A stretch of DNA of 64,000 nucleotides, from the NCBI RefSeq assembly GCF_900230285.1, contig NZ_OCNK01000001.1:806001-870000 (forward strand), read 5' to 3'. The position numbers and the translations under genes were made by a program. The notes under the pieces were generated by a model, which was given only the letters and a program-made list of their open reading frames with translations, searched no databases and was not told the DNA's origin. Shown here piece after piece: positions 9,411 to 19,335 of this stretch. How positions within the stretch are numbered: position 1 is the first letter of the stretch; each line of letters opens with the position of its first letter. The DNA is from Blastococcus haudaquaticus (GTDB taxonomy: Bacteria; Actinomycetota; Actinomycetes; Mycobacteriales; Geodermatophilaceae).

Positions 9411-9602
9411 GAGCGGATCCGACCGCGGTCCGACGATTCGTTCCGGTGCCGACCGCCGGGCGATGAACCCGGCGGTCGGCATCATGACGCTGTTGCGGTC
9501 CTCAGCCCCGCTGACGCACCCGACGGGCGCCCAGGAAGGCCGCCGCGGCGGCCAGCAGCAGGCCTCCACCGATGGACACCGGCAGCACCAGGTCCACGCC
9601 CG
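9411..9602 (-). repeat. 3' block of surface-protein gene, duplicated at 12138-12329
   Basis: These 192 bp hold the last 34 codons of the LATTG protein and 91 bp of downstream DNA including the terminator. They match 12138-12329 with only two differences seen by eye. This is the first of two nearly identical blocks shared with the pseudogene beyond the sortase. Confidence 0.85.
9448..9480 (-). terminator. Terminator of the LATTG surface-protein gene
   Basis: A perfect 13-bp stem (GCCGACCGCCGGG/CCCGGCGGTCGGC) with a 7-nt loop lies 22 bp past the stop of the surface-protein gene. The same hairpin with one change that becomes a G-U pair in minus-strand RNA is kept at 12175-12207. Confidence 0.75.
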
Positions 9603-11034
9603 TGGTGGCCAGCACGGGGCCTTGCGCGGTGGAGGTCAGGAGGTTCGTCGCCCCGCTGCCCTCCTCCCCCTCCAGGGAGAAGTAGCCGATGGTGCCGGCC
9701 GCCGTGACGGTGATCCAGACCGTGTCGGTGCGCGGTGTGCCGTCCGGCGCGGTCCCGCTGAGGATGATCTGGTGCTTGCCGGCCTCGACCGTCGACGGCA
9801 GATTGCTGAGCATCCAGAAGTTCCCGCTCGCATCGGTGACGCCCGATGCCAGGAGGACCGGCGTCGAGTGCAGCTCCGCCTTCCACGGCGAGGCGGGCAT
9901 CAGCCCCGCACCGGTGAGCTGGATCGGCGCGTTCCCCACGGCATCATCCACACCGAACAGCGGCTCCAGATCGAGTCCTGTCCCCGTGATGGTCGGGACG
10001 ACACGGATGTTGTCCACGTAGAGCACCGCGCCTGCCGCCATGCCCCAGCTCTGGTCGTAGGTGCCGGCGACGAACACGAAGCGGTAGGTGCCCGCGGCGG
10101 GCAGCGACACCGACGTGCTCTGCCAGGCGCTCTCCTCCCCCGTGGAGTCCAGCACCTCGATCTGCTGACAAGTGTCGACGTTCAGGGCGTACCCGAGGAC
10201 GTGGTAGTCGTCCTCGGCGCCCGAAGCCGCCCAGTCCAGGGTGACCGTCCGATTGCCCTGGGTGGTGAAGGGATCGCTGACGACCGCCGGGCCGTGCGCG
10301 ACGTAGCCCTCCTCGTAGGCGATCATGTCGCTGGACAGCTCCAGCGCGGTGGACGACGGGGCCACATCCGGGTCCTGCGCGGTCCCCGCGTCCACCGTGA
10401 CCGACCCCAGCAGGGGAGCCCCGTCCCAGTACGTCGCGTCACTCGCCGTTCCCACGTCGTCGCCGCGCACGGTGGGGTCGGACACGCTGGAGTAGTCCGG
10501 GAAGACGTTGGCGTAGAAGCCGTCGACGAAGTCCCAGTTCCCACCGATGTAGCCCACGGCGTCGATGGGCCATGTCTCGGCGCCCTCGACGACGTAGAAG
10601 TCCGTGAACGGGAGGCCACCTGGGTCGGTTGCCGTGCCGAAGAAGATCTGGCGCGCGTCCGTAGCGCCGGCCGTCGTCACCGCGCCGACCTGGTCGAGCC
10701 AGACCGTGGTGGTCGTACCGTGGACGAGCAGCTCGTTCCCCGCCCCCACCGGAATGACGTCGTCCCGAATCGGCCGCGCCTCGTTCGCGTAGTCCCGGAG
10801 GGTGGTGTAGTCGCTGGTGTCCACCGTGACGCAGCCCCCGAGGCTCGTCACCCCGAGGTCCACGAGGTCGTTGGTGAGCGTCCAACCGGCGACCGTCGTC
10901 GACCCGACCGGATCGGCCTCGAAGTCACCATTGACGATGGCCGGCCCTGCGGCGCTCGCTGTCCCCATCGGCAGCGACACCGACACCGCTGCCGCCACCC
11001 CGAGTACGGCCGCCAGCGACCGACGTCGTCTCAT
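9502..11034 (-). CDS. Secreted LATTG-anchored surface protein
   Basis: A 510-residue protein built for cell-wall display. Residues 1-28 are a signal peptide (MRRRRSLAAVLGVAAAVSVS, then cleavage after SAA). The mature protein starts AGPAIVNGDFEADPVGSTT, reminiscent of carbohydrate-binding or choice-of-anchor domains, and continues with beta-rich sequence including VYVDN-like and QLTGAGLMPASPWKAELHST, possibly an Ig-like fold. The C-terminus is a sorting signal: LATTG at about 475-479, a hydrophobic helix and the tail ARRVRQRG. LAXTG is the motif expected for class E sortases, and such a sortase lies directly upstream on the same strand. The ATG at 11034 has an AGGGAG Shine-Dalgarno. The ligand is unknown. 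A decayed paralogue lies at 12138-12734. Confidence 0.85.
   Translation of the reverse strand: MRRRRSLAAVLGVAAAVSVSLPMGTASAAGPAIVNGDFEADPVGSTTVAGWTLTNDLVDLGVTSLGGCVTVDTSDYTTLRDYANEARPIRDDVIPVGAGNELLVHGTTTTVWLDQVGAVTTAGATDARQIFFGTATDPGGLPFTDFYVVEGAETWPIDAVGYIGGNWDFVDGFYANVFPDYSSVSDPTVRGDDVGTASDATYWDGAPLLGSVTVDAGTAQDPDVAPSSTALELSSDMIAYEEGYVAHGPAVVSDPFTTQGNRTVTLDWAASGAEDDYHVLGYALNVDTCQQIEVLDSTGEESAWQSTSVSLPAAGTYRFVFVAGTYDQSWGMAAGAVLYVDNIRVVPTITGTGLDLEPLFGVDDAVGNAPIQLTGAGLMPASPWKAELHSTPVLLASGVTDASGNFWMLSNLPSTVEAGKHQIILSGTAPDGTPRTDTVWITVTAAGTIGYFSLEGEEGSGATNLLTSTAQGPVLATTGVDLVLPVSIGGGLLLAAAAAFLGARRVRQRG
9857..10107 (-). repeat. Central block of surface-protein gene, duplicated at 12334-12583
   Basis: This 251-bp coding block matches 12334-12583 except for one substitution and one missing base in the second copy. 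The missing C (CATGCCCC here, CATGCCC there, near 12518) shifts the frame of the pseudogene. Confidence 0.85.
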
Positions 11035-11264
11035 GTCTCTCCCTCTGCTCCGACCGGTGCGCACACGATCACGCCTGTTTGCGGAACGTAGCGAAGGTGC
11101 AACTGTGGGTTACACGACGCGCCCGGGGGGCATGAGTCCATCGGGACGCGTGGGGGCGGAGAGTCGCGCCGTGACCTTGCCGTGTCCGTTGGACGTTCGG
11201 CAGTGCTGGACGATCCGACCGGCACGTCGCGGCGGGTGGGGCTGACCTTCCGGCGGACGTGAGG

Positions 11265-12113
11265 TCAGGCCTCCCGCAGCTCCTCCGGCCCGTCGGGAAG
11301 CTCGGACTTGGGTGTGCCGGTGCCGTCGAGGACTGCGTGAACGATCAGTCGTTGCCGCGCCGAGTACTCCGGGTGGCACGTCGTCAGCGTGAGATATCGG
11401 CCGCTGGCCGCCGCGGATGCGGGCTGGTTGGGTGTGGGCGAGATGACCTGCACTGCGTCCGGGCTGACGATCTGCCGGCCCGGGATGCCGCTGGCGTCTC
11501 CGGTGAACTTGCCGCTGCCTGAATCACCGAGGACGCGGTACACGTACCAGGTGTCCGCGGTCTCGACGATCACGGGATCGCCGGGACGCAGCTCGTCGAG
11601 CTCCTGGAACGGCGATCCTCGGCCGTCGCGGTGTCCGGCCACGGCGAAGTTGCCCACCTCCCCCGGCATCGCGGTGTCGGAATAGTGCCCCGGCCCCTGT
11701 GCCAGGGCGGCTCCGTTGGTGCCCTGGACGACCGCCCGCCGGTAGTCGGTCCCCAGCCGGGGGATGCGCAGCACCGCCAGGGCCTCGACCTCCTGCGGCG
11801 TCTCGAGCTGGGTGGGGGCCTCCCATTCCGCCTCCACCCGGTCGACCAGCGCGTCCTGCTGCCGCGCCGCGATCTCGTCGGCCACGAAAAGCTGGTAGGC
11901 GAGGAAGAGCAGGACGATCACCGCCGCCGAGCCGAGCAGTTCCCCAGCGGTCCGGAGGGCGACGAATGCCACGTTGCGGTTCGGCAGCTCATCCGGCGAT
12001 GCGGCCACCGACTTCTCCGAATGCGGGAGCGGCCCGTCCAGCGGCGGCAACTTCCGGAACAGAGGCCGGGTGGCGTCGTCCGCGATCATCGACGGCTCGT
12101 CCGGACGGGACAT
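11265..12113 (-). CDS. Class E sortase
   Basis: Sortases cut the sorting signal of surface proteins and attach them to peptidoglycan. This 282-residue protein has a cytoplasmic N-terminus of about 55 residues, one membrane helix (LLGSAAVIVLLFLAYQLFV) and an extracellular catalytic domain. The active-site His is in FAVAGHRDG (His161), the Cys in TLTTCHPEYS (Cys246) and the Arg in SARQR. TLTTC followed by P and Y is typical of class E. The ATG at 12113 is preceded by a strong SD (GAGGAGG at about 7 nt). Its likely substrate is the LATTG protein 230 bp downstream on the same strand. The terminator of the upstream pseudogene (12175-12207) should separate it from that relic, so its promoter probably lies in 12114-12174. 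Confidence 0.93.
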   Translation of the reverse strand: MSRPDEPSMIADDATRPLFRKLPPLDGPLPHSEKSVAASPDELPNRNVAFVALRTAGELLGSAAVIVLLFLAYQLFVADEIAARQQDALVDRVEAEWEAPTQLETPQEVEALAVLRIPRLGTDYRRAVVQGTNGAALAQGPGHYSDTAMPGEVGNFAVAGHRDGRGSPFQELDELRPGDPVIVETADTWYVYRVLGDSGSGKFTGDASGIPGRQIVSPDAVQVISPTPNQPASAAASGRYLTLTTCHPEYSARQRLIVHAVLDGTGTPKSELPDGPEELREA

Positions 12114-12137
12114 CTGCAGGCTCCTCCTCTTCCCTTG

Positions 12138-12734
12138 GAGCGGATCCGACCGCGGTCCGACGATTCGTTCCGGTGCCGACCGCCGGGCGACGAACCCGAC
12201 GGTCGGCATCATGACGCTGTTGCGGTCCTCAGCCCCGCTGACGCACCCGACGGGCGCCCAGGAAGGCCGCCGCGGCGGCCAGCAGCAGGCCTCCACCGAT
12301 GGACACCGGCAGCACCAGGTCCACGCCCGGTGCACCGGCGTCGAGTGCAGCTCCGCCTTCCACGGCGAGGCGGGCATCAGCCCCGCACCGGTGAGCTGGA
12401 TCGGCGCGTTCCCCACGGCATCATCCACACCGAACAGCGGCTCCAGATCGAGCCCTGTCCCCGTGATGGTCGGGACGACACGGATGTTGTCCACGTAGAG
12501 CACCGCGCCTGCCGCCATGCCCAGCTCTGGTCGTAGGTGCCGGCGACGAACACGAAGCGGTAGGTGCCCGCGGCGGGCAGCGAACGTCCAGCCGGTCACC
12601 GTGGTGGAGCCGACGGCGTCCGTCTCGAAGTCCCCGTTGACGATCGCGGCCCCGGCGGCGCTCGCCGTCCCCATCCGCGGCGGCACCGCCGCCGCGACTC
12701 CCAGTACAGCCGCTACTGATCAACGACGTCTCAT
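12138..12734 (-). pseudogene. Decayed mosaic copy of the LATTG surface-protein gene
   Basis: Three blocks of the gene at 9502-11034 remain in order. Block 1, 12584-12734, holds the start and signal peptide at roughly 80% identity. Block 2, 12334-12583, is about 99% identical to 9857-10107. Block 3, 12138-12329, is about 99% identical to 9411-9602 and covers the C-terminus and terminator. Two internal deletions separate the blocks. Codon 5 is TGA (M-R-R-R-stop), a one-base deletion breaks the frame near 12518, and the last block is out of frame so LATTG is lost. The uneven divergence suggests an old paralogue whose 3' half was overwritten by gene conversion from the intact copy. It sits upstream of the sortase on the same strand. 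Confidence 0.9.
12175..12207 (-). terminator. Terminator retained by the surface-protein pseudogene
   Basis: The same 13-bp hairpin as at 9448-9480. One base differs, giving a G-U pair in minus-strand RNA. It lies between the pseudogene and the sortase start. Confidence 0.65.
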
Positions 12735-12910
12735 GACGTGCTCCCTCTGCCCGTGTACGCGCTCTGAGCGCGTTCGTACCGGAGTAGAACGACGCGTGCC
12801 GGCGGTTGGTTCACGTGTCCAAGCGTCCTGCGCAATCGGATAGCGGAGTGTCCGGTGGGGCCACCGATGCCCACTCCGGACCGTCCGCCGGTCACGGCAC
12901 CTAGGCCGGC

Positions 12911-14881
<1,971 letters not shown>

Positions 14882-15007
14882 TCACGGAGCATCCTCCGGC
14901 GGGCCCCTGCGGAGGCACGGGGGCGTCGTGGACACTGGGTCGGCACCCCGCCCGTCGAGGAGGTCCCCGCTGCCGTCGCCCTGCCCGCCGCCCGGGATGC
15001 CGCGCCC

Positions 15008-16069
15008 GTGATCGCCGAGGGACAGCCCACCTTCGGCGCCTCCTCCGTCGTGGCGTCGGACCAGCGTCGGCTCTTCGCGAGGGCGCTGGACCGGCCCAGC
15101 CTGCCGGCGCTCGTCGGGCTCGTGGTCGTGGTGCTGTTCTTCGGTGTCCAGGCACCGGAGCTGCTCACCGCCGCCGGCGTGGCCGGGGTCCTGGACGTCG
15201 CCGCGAGCCTGGGCATCGGGGCGGTGGCGGTCGCCCTGCTCCTCGTCGCCGGGCAGTTCGACCTCTCGGTCGGCGTCGTGGCGGTGGCCAGCTCGCTGCT
15301 GTCGGCCATCCTCATCGGTCACGCGGGCTGGGCGACCTGGCCGGCGCTGACGGCGTCGCTGGCCGCATCCCTCGCCGTGGGCGTCGTCAACGGGGTGCTG
15401 GTCATCAACACCGGGCTGCCCAGCTTCCTGGTGACCGTCGCGACGTTCCTGGTCCTCCAGGGCACCGCGCTGGCCGGCTTCGAGGCGGTCACCGGCTCCA
15501 CCCAGGTGACCGGCCTGGACCGGGCCACGGGCTGGGAGTCCGCCGCGGCCGTCTTCGGGTCCTCCGCGGAGATCGCCGGCGGGCGGTTCCAGGTCTCGGT
15601 GCTGTGGTGGGCGGCCGCGACCGCGCTGGCCGGCTGGGCCCTGTGGCGCACCAGGTTCGGCAACGCGGTCTTCGCCAGCGGCGGTGCTCGGACCGCCGCC
15701 CGCGAACTCGGCGTCCCCGTGCGCGGGACCACGATCACGCTGTTCTGCCTGACGGCGACCGCGGGCTGGCTCATCGGCACCCTGGCCCTGCTGCGGCTGG
15801 AGAGCGTGCTCGTGACCAACGCGGGCCTCGGCGCGGGGATCGACTACGTCGTGGTGGCGGTCATCGGCGGCTGCCTGCTCACCGGCGGCTACGGGTCGGC
15901 CGTCGGGGCGGCCGTCGGCGCGCTGGTCTACGCCGTGGCCCGCCAGGGCATCGCCCTGGCCGGCTGGGATCCGCGCTGGTTCCAGGCACTGCTGGGTGTG
16001 CTGCTGCTGGTGGCACTCCTGGCCAACGGCGTCGTCCGCCGGCGCCTCAAGGCGGTGCCGCGCTCGTGA
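15008..16069 (+). CDS. Sugar-type ABC transporter permease (RbsC/BPD_transp_2 family)
   Basis: A 353-residue permease with about nine or ten membrane helices. Family marks are VAVALLLVAGQFDLSVGVV (the conserved region after helix 2, close to the D-L-S-V-G motif of RbsC), the ALWRTRFGNAVFASGG loop (compare T-x-x-G-x-x-x-x-A-x-G-G-N in RbsC) and VVAVIGGCLLTGGYGSAVG. The GTG start at 15008 leaves a 30-residue cytoplasmic tail. It overlaps the ATPase gene by 4 bp (GTGA), so the two form one unit. No periplasmic binding protein is encoded next to it, which is unusual for this class, so substrate and even direction of transport are open. Confidence 0.88.
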   Translation: MIAEGQPTFGASSVVASDQRRLFARALDRPSLPALVGLVVVVLFFGVQAPELLTAAGVAGVLDVAASLGIGAVAVALLLVAGQFDLSVGVVAVASSLLSAILIGHAGWATWPALTASLAASLAVGVVNGVLVINTGLPSFLVTVATFLVLQGTALAGFEAVTGSTQVTGLDRATGWESAAAVFGSSAEIAGGRFQVSVLWWAAATALAGWALWRTRFGNAVFASGGARTAARELGVPVRGTTITLFCLTATAGWLIGTLALLRLESVLVTNAGLGAGIDYVVVAVIGGCLLTGGYGSAVGAAVGALVYAVARQGIALAGWDPRWFQALLGVLLLVALLANGVVRRRLKAVPRS

Positions 16070-16896
16070 GCCCCGAGGCCGACGGTCGCGCCCCGGCGCC
16101 GCTCCTGCCGGAACTGGAGCTGCGACGGCTCAGCGTCCACTACGGGAGCGTGGCCGCCCTGTCCCGGGTGAGCGTGGCGCTGCCGGCCGGGGAGATCACC
16201 TGCGTGCTGGGCGAGAACGGGTCGGGCAAGTCGACCCTCGTGGCCGTGCTCTCCGGGCTCCGGGCGCACGACGAGGGGCAGCTCCTGCTCCGGGGCGAGC
16301 CCGTCCGCTTCCGGTCCCCGCGCCAGGCGCGCGCTGCCGGGATCGCGACCGTCTGGCAGGACCTGGCGGTCGCGCCACTGCTGTCGATCTGGCGCAACTT
16401 CTTCCTCGGCGCCGAGCCCACCCGCGGGGTGTGGCCCCTGCGGCGGCTCGACGTCGACCGGGCGCGGGAGACGACCGTCCGGGCGATGGCCCGCGTGGGC
16501 GTGCCGCGGGTCGATCCGGATCAGCCCGCCAGCACGCTGCAGGCGGGTGCCCGCCAGAGCCTGGCCATCGCCCGCGCCGTTCACTTCGGCGCCCGGGCCC
16601 TGCTCGTGGACGAGCCCACGGCTCCCCTCACGGTCGCCCAGCAGACCCTCCTGCTCCAGGCGATCGTGGCGGCCCGGAAGGAGGGTCTGGCGGTGCTCCT
16701 GGTGACCAACAACCCCCGCTACGCGCACTTGGTGGGCGACCGGTTCCTGCTGCTGGCGCACGGGTCGGTGGCCGGCACGCTGACGCGCGACGACGTGGAC
16801 GCCGCGGACCTGATGCGGCTGATGGCGGGGGGCGAGGAGTTCAGCGCCCTCACCTCCGCCCTGACCGCCCTGCACTCCGAGCTCGGCGACCGCTGA
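16066..16896 (+). CDS. ABC transporter ATP-binding protein, degenerate signature and switch
   Basis: A 276-residue single-NBD partner of the permease upstream, resembling one half of a sugar ABC ATPase. Walker A is intact (GENGSGKST, 49-57), the Q-loop is TVWQDL and Walker B is ALLVDEPT with Asp182 and Glu183. The ABC signature, normally LSGGQ, is LQAGA (about 158-162) before RQSLAIARA. The switch His that follows beta-strand 8 is replaced: LLVTNN has Asn215 where relatives have ISHN. A GTG start with GTGA overlap couples it to the permease. A hairpin terminator follows. Reduced or specialised ATPase activity is inferred, not shown. Confidence 0.88.
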   Translation: MSPEADGRAPAPLLPELELRRLSVHYGSVAALSRVSVALPAGEITCVLGENGSGKSTLVAVLSGLRAHDEGQLLLRGEPVRFRSPRQARAAGIATVWQDLAVAPLLSIWRNFFLGAEPTRGVWPLRRLDVDRARETTVRAMARVGVPRVDPDQPASTLQAGARQSLAIARAVHFGARALLVDEPTAPLTVAQQTLLLQAIVAARKEGLAVLLVTNNPRYAHLVGDRFLLLAHGSVAGTLTRDDVDAADLMRLMAGGEEFSALTSALTALHSELGDR

Positions 16897-16898
16897 GC

Positions 16899-16923
16899 CC
16901 CCGGGCCCGGAAGGGGCCCGGGG
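16899..16923. terminator. Bidirectional terminator
   Basis: A 10-bp GC stem (CCCCGGGCCC/GGGCCCGGGG) with a 5-nt loop sits between the convergent ATPase gene and the GPGG small membrane protein. Confidence 0.7.
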
Positions 16924-16928
16924 CGCGC

Positions 16929-17078
16929 TCAGGTGAAGACGCTCACCCCGCCAGGCCCGACGAGCAGGCCCGCGACGATGAGCACGATGCCCCAGAGCAT
17001 CTGGCGCCGGAAGAGAGCGAAGATCCCGGCCACCACCAGGATGACGGCGAGGATCCACAGCAGCGTTGCGCTGTCCAT
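16929..17078 (-). CDS. GPGG-motif small membrane protein
   Basis: A 49-residue protein with two short hydrophobic helices (LLWILAVILVVAGIFALF and MLWGIVLIVAGLLV) joined by a basic turn, ending in GPGGVSVFT. The terminal GPGG is the mark of a small actinobacterial membrane-protein family of unknown role. The ATG at 17078 has a good SD (AAGGAG, 6 nt away). A longer frame upstream lacks such a site. It converges with the ABC ATPase gene. Confidence 0.8.
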   Translation of the reverse strand: MDSATLLWILAVILVVAGIFALFRRQMLWGIVLIVAGLLVGPGGVSVFT

Positions 17079-17217
17079 GACGGTCTCCTTGTCCGCGACG
17101 CCCTGGCGGCGTCGCGCACGCACAGTGATGACCGTCACGCCGATCTGGCAAACCTCGGACAGGAACGCCCTGGTCATCGCGCTACGGCACGCGGACCACG
17201 GCTTACCGTCAGTGACC

Positions 17218-17643
17218 TCAGGGGGCGAGCGAGGGGTCGCAGTCGCGGAGCAGCTGCGTGCAACGTTCCTGCTCGTCGTGCTCGCCGATCGCCTCGGCCG
17301 CCTTCGCCAGGACCGTCACGCAGCGCAGGAAGCCGCGGTTGGGTTCGTGCGACCACGGGACGGGGCCGAACCCCTTCCAGCCGTTGCGGCGCAGCGCGTC
17401 CAGACCGCGGTGGTAGCCGGTGCGGGCGTAGGCGTAGGCCTCGATGGTGTCGGTGAGCCGCCGCTCCGGACGGTCGATGGCCGTTTCGGCCAGCGCCGCC
17501 CAGGCCGCGCTCACCGTCGGGTGGTGCGCGGCCACCTCGGCCGGCGGGGTGCCCTCCGCCAGCTCGCGGTCTGCCTCGGGGTTGCCCGGCAGGAGCGTGG
17601 GGTCCGGCTCGCCCAGCAGGTTGTGGGAGTGCGTCACCGTCAC
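17218..17643 (-). CDS. DUF3151 domain protein
   Basis: A 141-residue protein, small and soluble. Recognisable blocks are NLLGEPDPTLLPGNPEA near the start, HHPTVSAAWAALAE, EAYAYARTGYHRGLDALRRN, GPVPWSHEPNRGFLRC and a closing LLRDCDPSLAP. These define DUF3151, a family nearly confined to actinobacteria. Its start GTG overlaps the fba stop by 4 bp, so it is coupled to aldolase. The same pairing is remembered from M. tuberculosis (Rv0360c near fba). The helical TPR-like look and the coupling suggest a link to glycolysis, but this is only inference. Confidence 0.88.
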   Translation of the reverse strand: MTVTHSHNLLGEPDPTLLPGNPEADRELAEGTPPAEVAAHHPTVSAAWAALAETAIDRPERRLTDTIEAYAYARTGYHRGLDALRRNGWKGFGPVPWSHEPNRGFLRCVTVLAKAAEAIGEHDEQERCTQLLRDCDPSLAP

Positions 17644-18671
17644 GCCCCCGTCGACTGGCCGGCGGACAGCAGGTCCTCGCACGCCTCGACGATCCGCGCG
17701 GCCATGCCGGTCTCGGCGGCCTTGAGGTAGCTGCGCGGGTCGTAGGCCTTCTTGTTGCCCACCTCGCCGTCGACCTTCAGGACGCCGTCGTAGTTGCCGA
17801 ACATGTGGCCGGCGATGGGCCGGGTGAAGGCGTACTGGGTGTCGGTGTCGACGTTCATCTTCACCACGCCGTAGGACAGCGCCTCGCGGATCTCCGACTG
17901 CGCCGAACCCGACCCGCCGTGGAAGACCAGGCTGAAGGGCTTGTCGTCGGAGAGACCGAACTCCTTCGCGACGACGTCCTGCCCCTGCTTGAGGATCTCC
18001 GGACGCAGCTTCACGTTGCCCGGCTTGTAGACGCCGTGGACGTTGCCGAACGTGGCCGCCAGCAGGTAGACCCCCCGGTCGCCCAGCCCCAGCGCCCGCG
18101 CGGTGGCCACGAAGTCGCCCTCGGCGGTGTACAGCTTCTCGTTGATGTCGTGCGCGACGCCGTCCTCCTCGCCGCCGACGACGCCGATCTCCACCTCGAG
18201 AACGATCTTGGCCGCGGCGGCCCGCTCCAGCAGCTCCTCGGCGATCTGCAGGTTCTCGTCGAGGTCGATGGCCGAGCCGTCCCACATGTGCGACTGGAAC
18301 AGCGGCTCCTGCCCGGCGTCGACCCGGTCCTTCGACAGCGCGATCAGCGGACGGACGTAGGAGTCGAGCTTGTCCTTCGGGCAGTGGTCGGTGTGCAGCG
18401 CCACGTTCACCGGGTACTTCTCGGCGACGACGTGCGCGAACTCCGCCAGCGCCACCGCGCCGGTGACCATGTCCTTCACGCGGGTGCCGGAGCCGAACTC
18501 CGCTCCCCCGGTGGAGAACTGGATGATGCCGTCGCTGCCCGCATCGGCGAACCCGCGGAGGGCCGCGTTGACCGTCTCGGACGAGGTGCAGTTGATCGCC
18601 GGGTAGGCGAAGCCGCCCTCCTTCGCCCGGCGGATCATGTCGGCGTAGACCTCGGGGGTCGCGATGGGCAT
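17640..18671 (-). CDS. fba: Class II fructose-bisphosphate aldolase
   Basis: Zinc-dependent aldolase of glycolysis and gluconeogenesis, cytoplasmic. The 343-residue protein contains VALHTDHCPKDKL (catalytic Asp and zinc His), LEVEIGVVGGEEDGV, ATFGNVHGVYKPGNVKL (zinc His) and SLVFHGGSGSAQSEIREAL (zinc His and phosphate loop), followed by KMNVDTDTQYAFT. Length matches the mycobacterial FBA-tb group. The ATG at 18671 (MPIATPEVYADM) is the family start. DUF3151 follows in a GTGA overlap. No other aldolase is in view. Confidence 0.97.
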   Translation of the reverse strand: MPIATPEVYADMIRRAKEGGFAYPAINCTSSETVNAALRGFADAGSDGIIQFSTGGAEFGSGTRVKDMVTGAVALAEFAHVVAEKYPVNVALHTDHCPKDKLDSYVRPLIALSKDRVDAGQEPLFQSHMWDGSAIDLDENLQIAEELLERAAAAKIVLEVEIGVVGGEEDGVAHDINEKLYTAEGDFVATARALGLGDRGVYLLAATFGNVHGVYKPGNVKLRPEILKQGQDVVAKEFGLSDDKPFSLVFHGGSGSAQSEIREALSYGVVKMNVDTDTQYAFTRPIAGHMFGNYDGVLKVDGEVGNKKAYDPRSYLKAAETGMAARIVEACEDLLSAGQSTGA

Positions 18672-18732
18672 GCGTGGCGCTCCTGTCGTCGATGCTCGGC
18701 GCTGCTCGGTGATCAGTATTCCGCTGGACCGC

Positions 18733-19332
18733 TCACTGCGGGGCGTCGGGGCGGACGTCGAGCCCGATAGAGGTGACCAGCACGACGGCCTGGGCCACGT
18801 CGATCACCGCGCCGGCCAGCCGGGCGTCGCGCGGATCGAGCGCCGAGAGGTCGCTCCCCCGGAGGTCCGCCCCGCTCAGGTCGGCGCCGGCCAGCTCGGC
18901 GGCCGACAGGTCCAGCCCGCGCAGCATCCCTCCGGCGGCCCGCAGCCCGGTCAGGTCGGCCTCGCGCAGGCGGGTGCCGGCCAGCGTGGCGCGGGTGAGG
19001 TCGGCACCGGGCAGGACGACGAACGACCAGTCGCCGCCGTCGACGCTCATGAGGTCGAACGTGCACCGCTCGAACCGGCTGCCGACGAGCTTGCACCCGG
19101 TGAACTCGGCCTGGAAGAACGAGCAGCCGGTGAAGGTGCAGTTGAGGAAGGCGGCGTCGGTGAACCGGACGCCGTTGAGCTTGCAGTCGGCGAACGTGCA
19201 GTCGGTGAAGACGGCGCCCTCCCCCGTGGCCTCCGACAGGTCGACGCCGGTGAACCGCACGCCCTCGTGCTCCTGACCGGAGAGGTCCTCGCCGTACCAG
19301 TCCGCGTCGCGGACCTCGCTGTCCTCCCCCAC
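18733..19332 (-). CDS. Pentapeptide repeat protein
   Basis: A 199-residue protein made largely of A(D/N)LXX-type pentapeptides, which fold into a right-handed quadrilateral beta-helix. Repeats run from about residue 24 (VRFTGVDLSEATGEGAVF) through CTFADCKLNGVRF to AELAGADLSGADLRGSDL, with one break around residues 92-105. Some members (MfpA, Qnr) mimic DNA and shield gyrase; others have no known role, and I see nothing that places this one with MfpA. The GTG start lies 3 bp after the stop of the flavoprotein gene upstream, so they are one operon. Confidence 0.88.
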   Translation of the reverse strand: MGEDSEVRDADWYGEDLSGQEHEGVRFTGVDLSEATGEGAVFTDCTFADCKLNGVRFTDAAFLNCTFTGCSFFQAEFTGCKLVGSRFERCTFDLMSVDGGDWSFVVLPGADLTRATLAGTRLREADLTGLRAAGGMLRGLDLSAAELAGADLSGADLRGSDLSALDPRDARLAGAVIDVAQAVVLVTSIGLDVRPDAPQ

Positions 19333-19335
19333 CGC

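Noticed and set aside
9341-11114. Shared 11-mer TGGGTTACACG downstream and upstream of the surface-protein gene
   Set aside because: Matches of this length are expected by chance in 64 kb, and the flanks do not align.
9502-12734. Two intact surface proteins flanking the sortase
   Set aside because: The upstream copy has an early TGA, a frameshift and two deletions, so it cannot encode a full protein.
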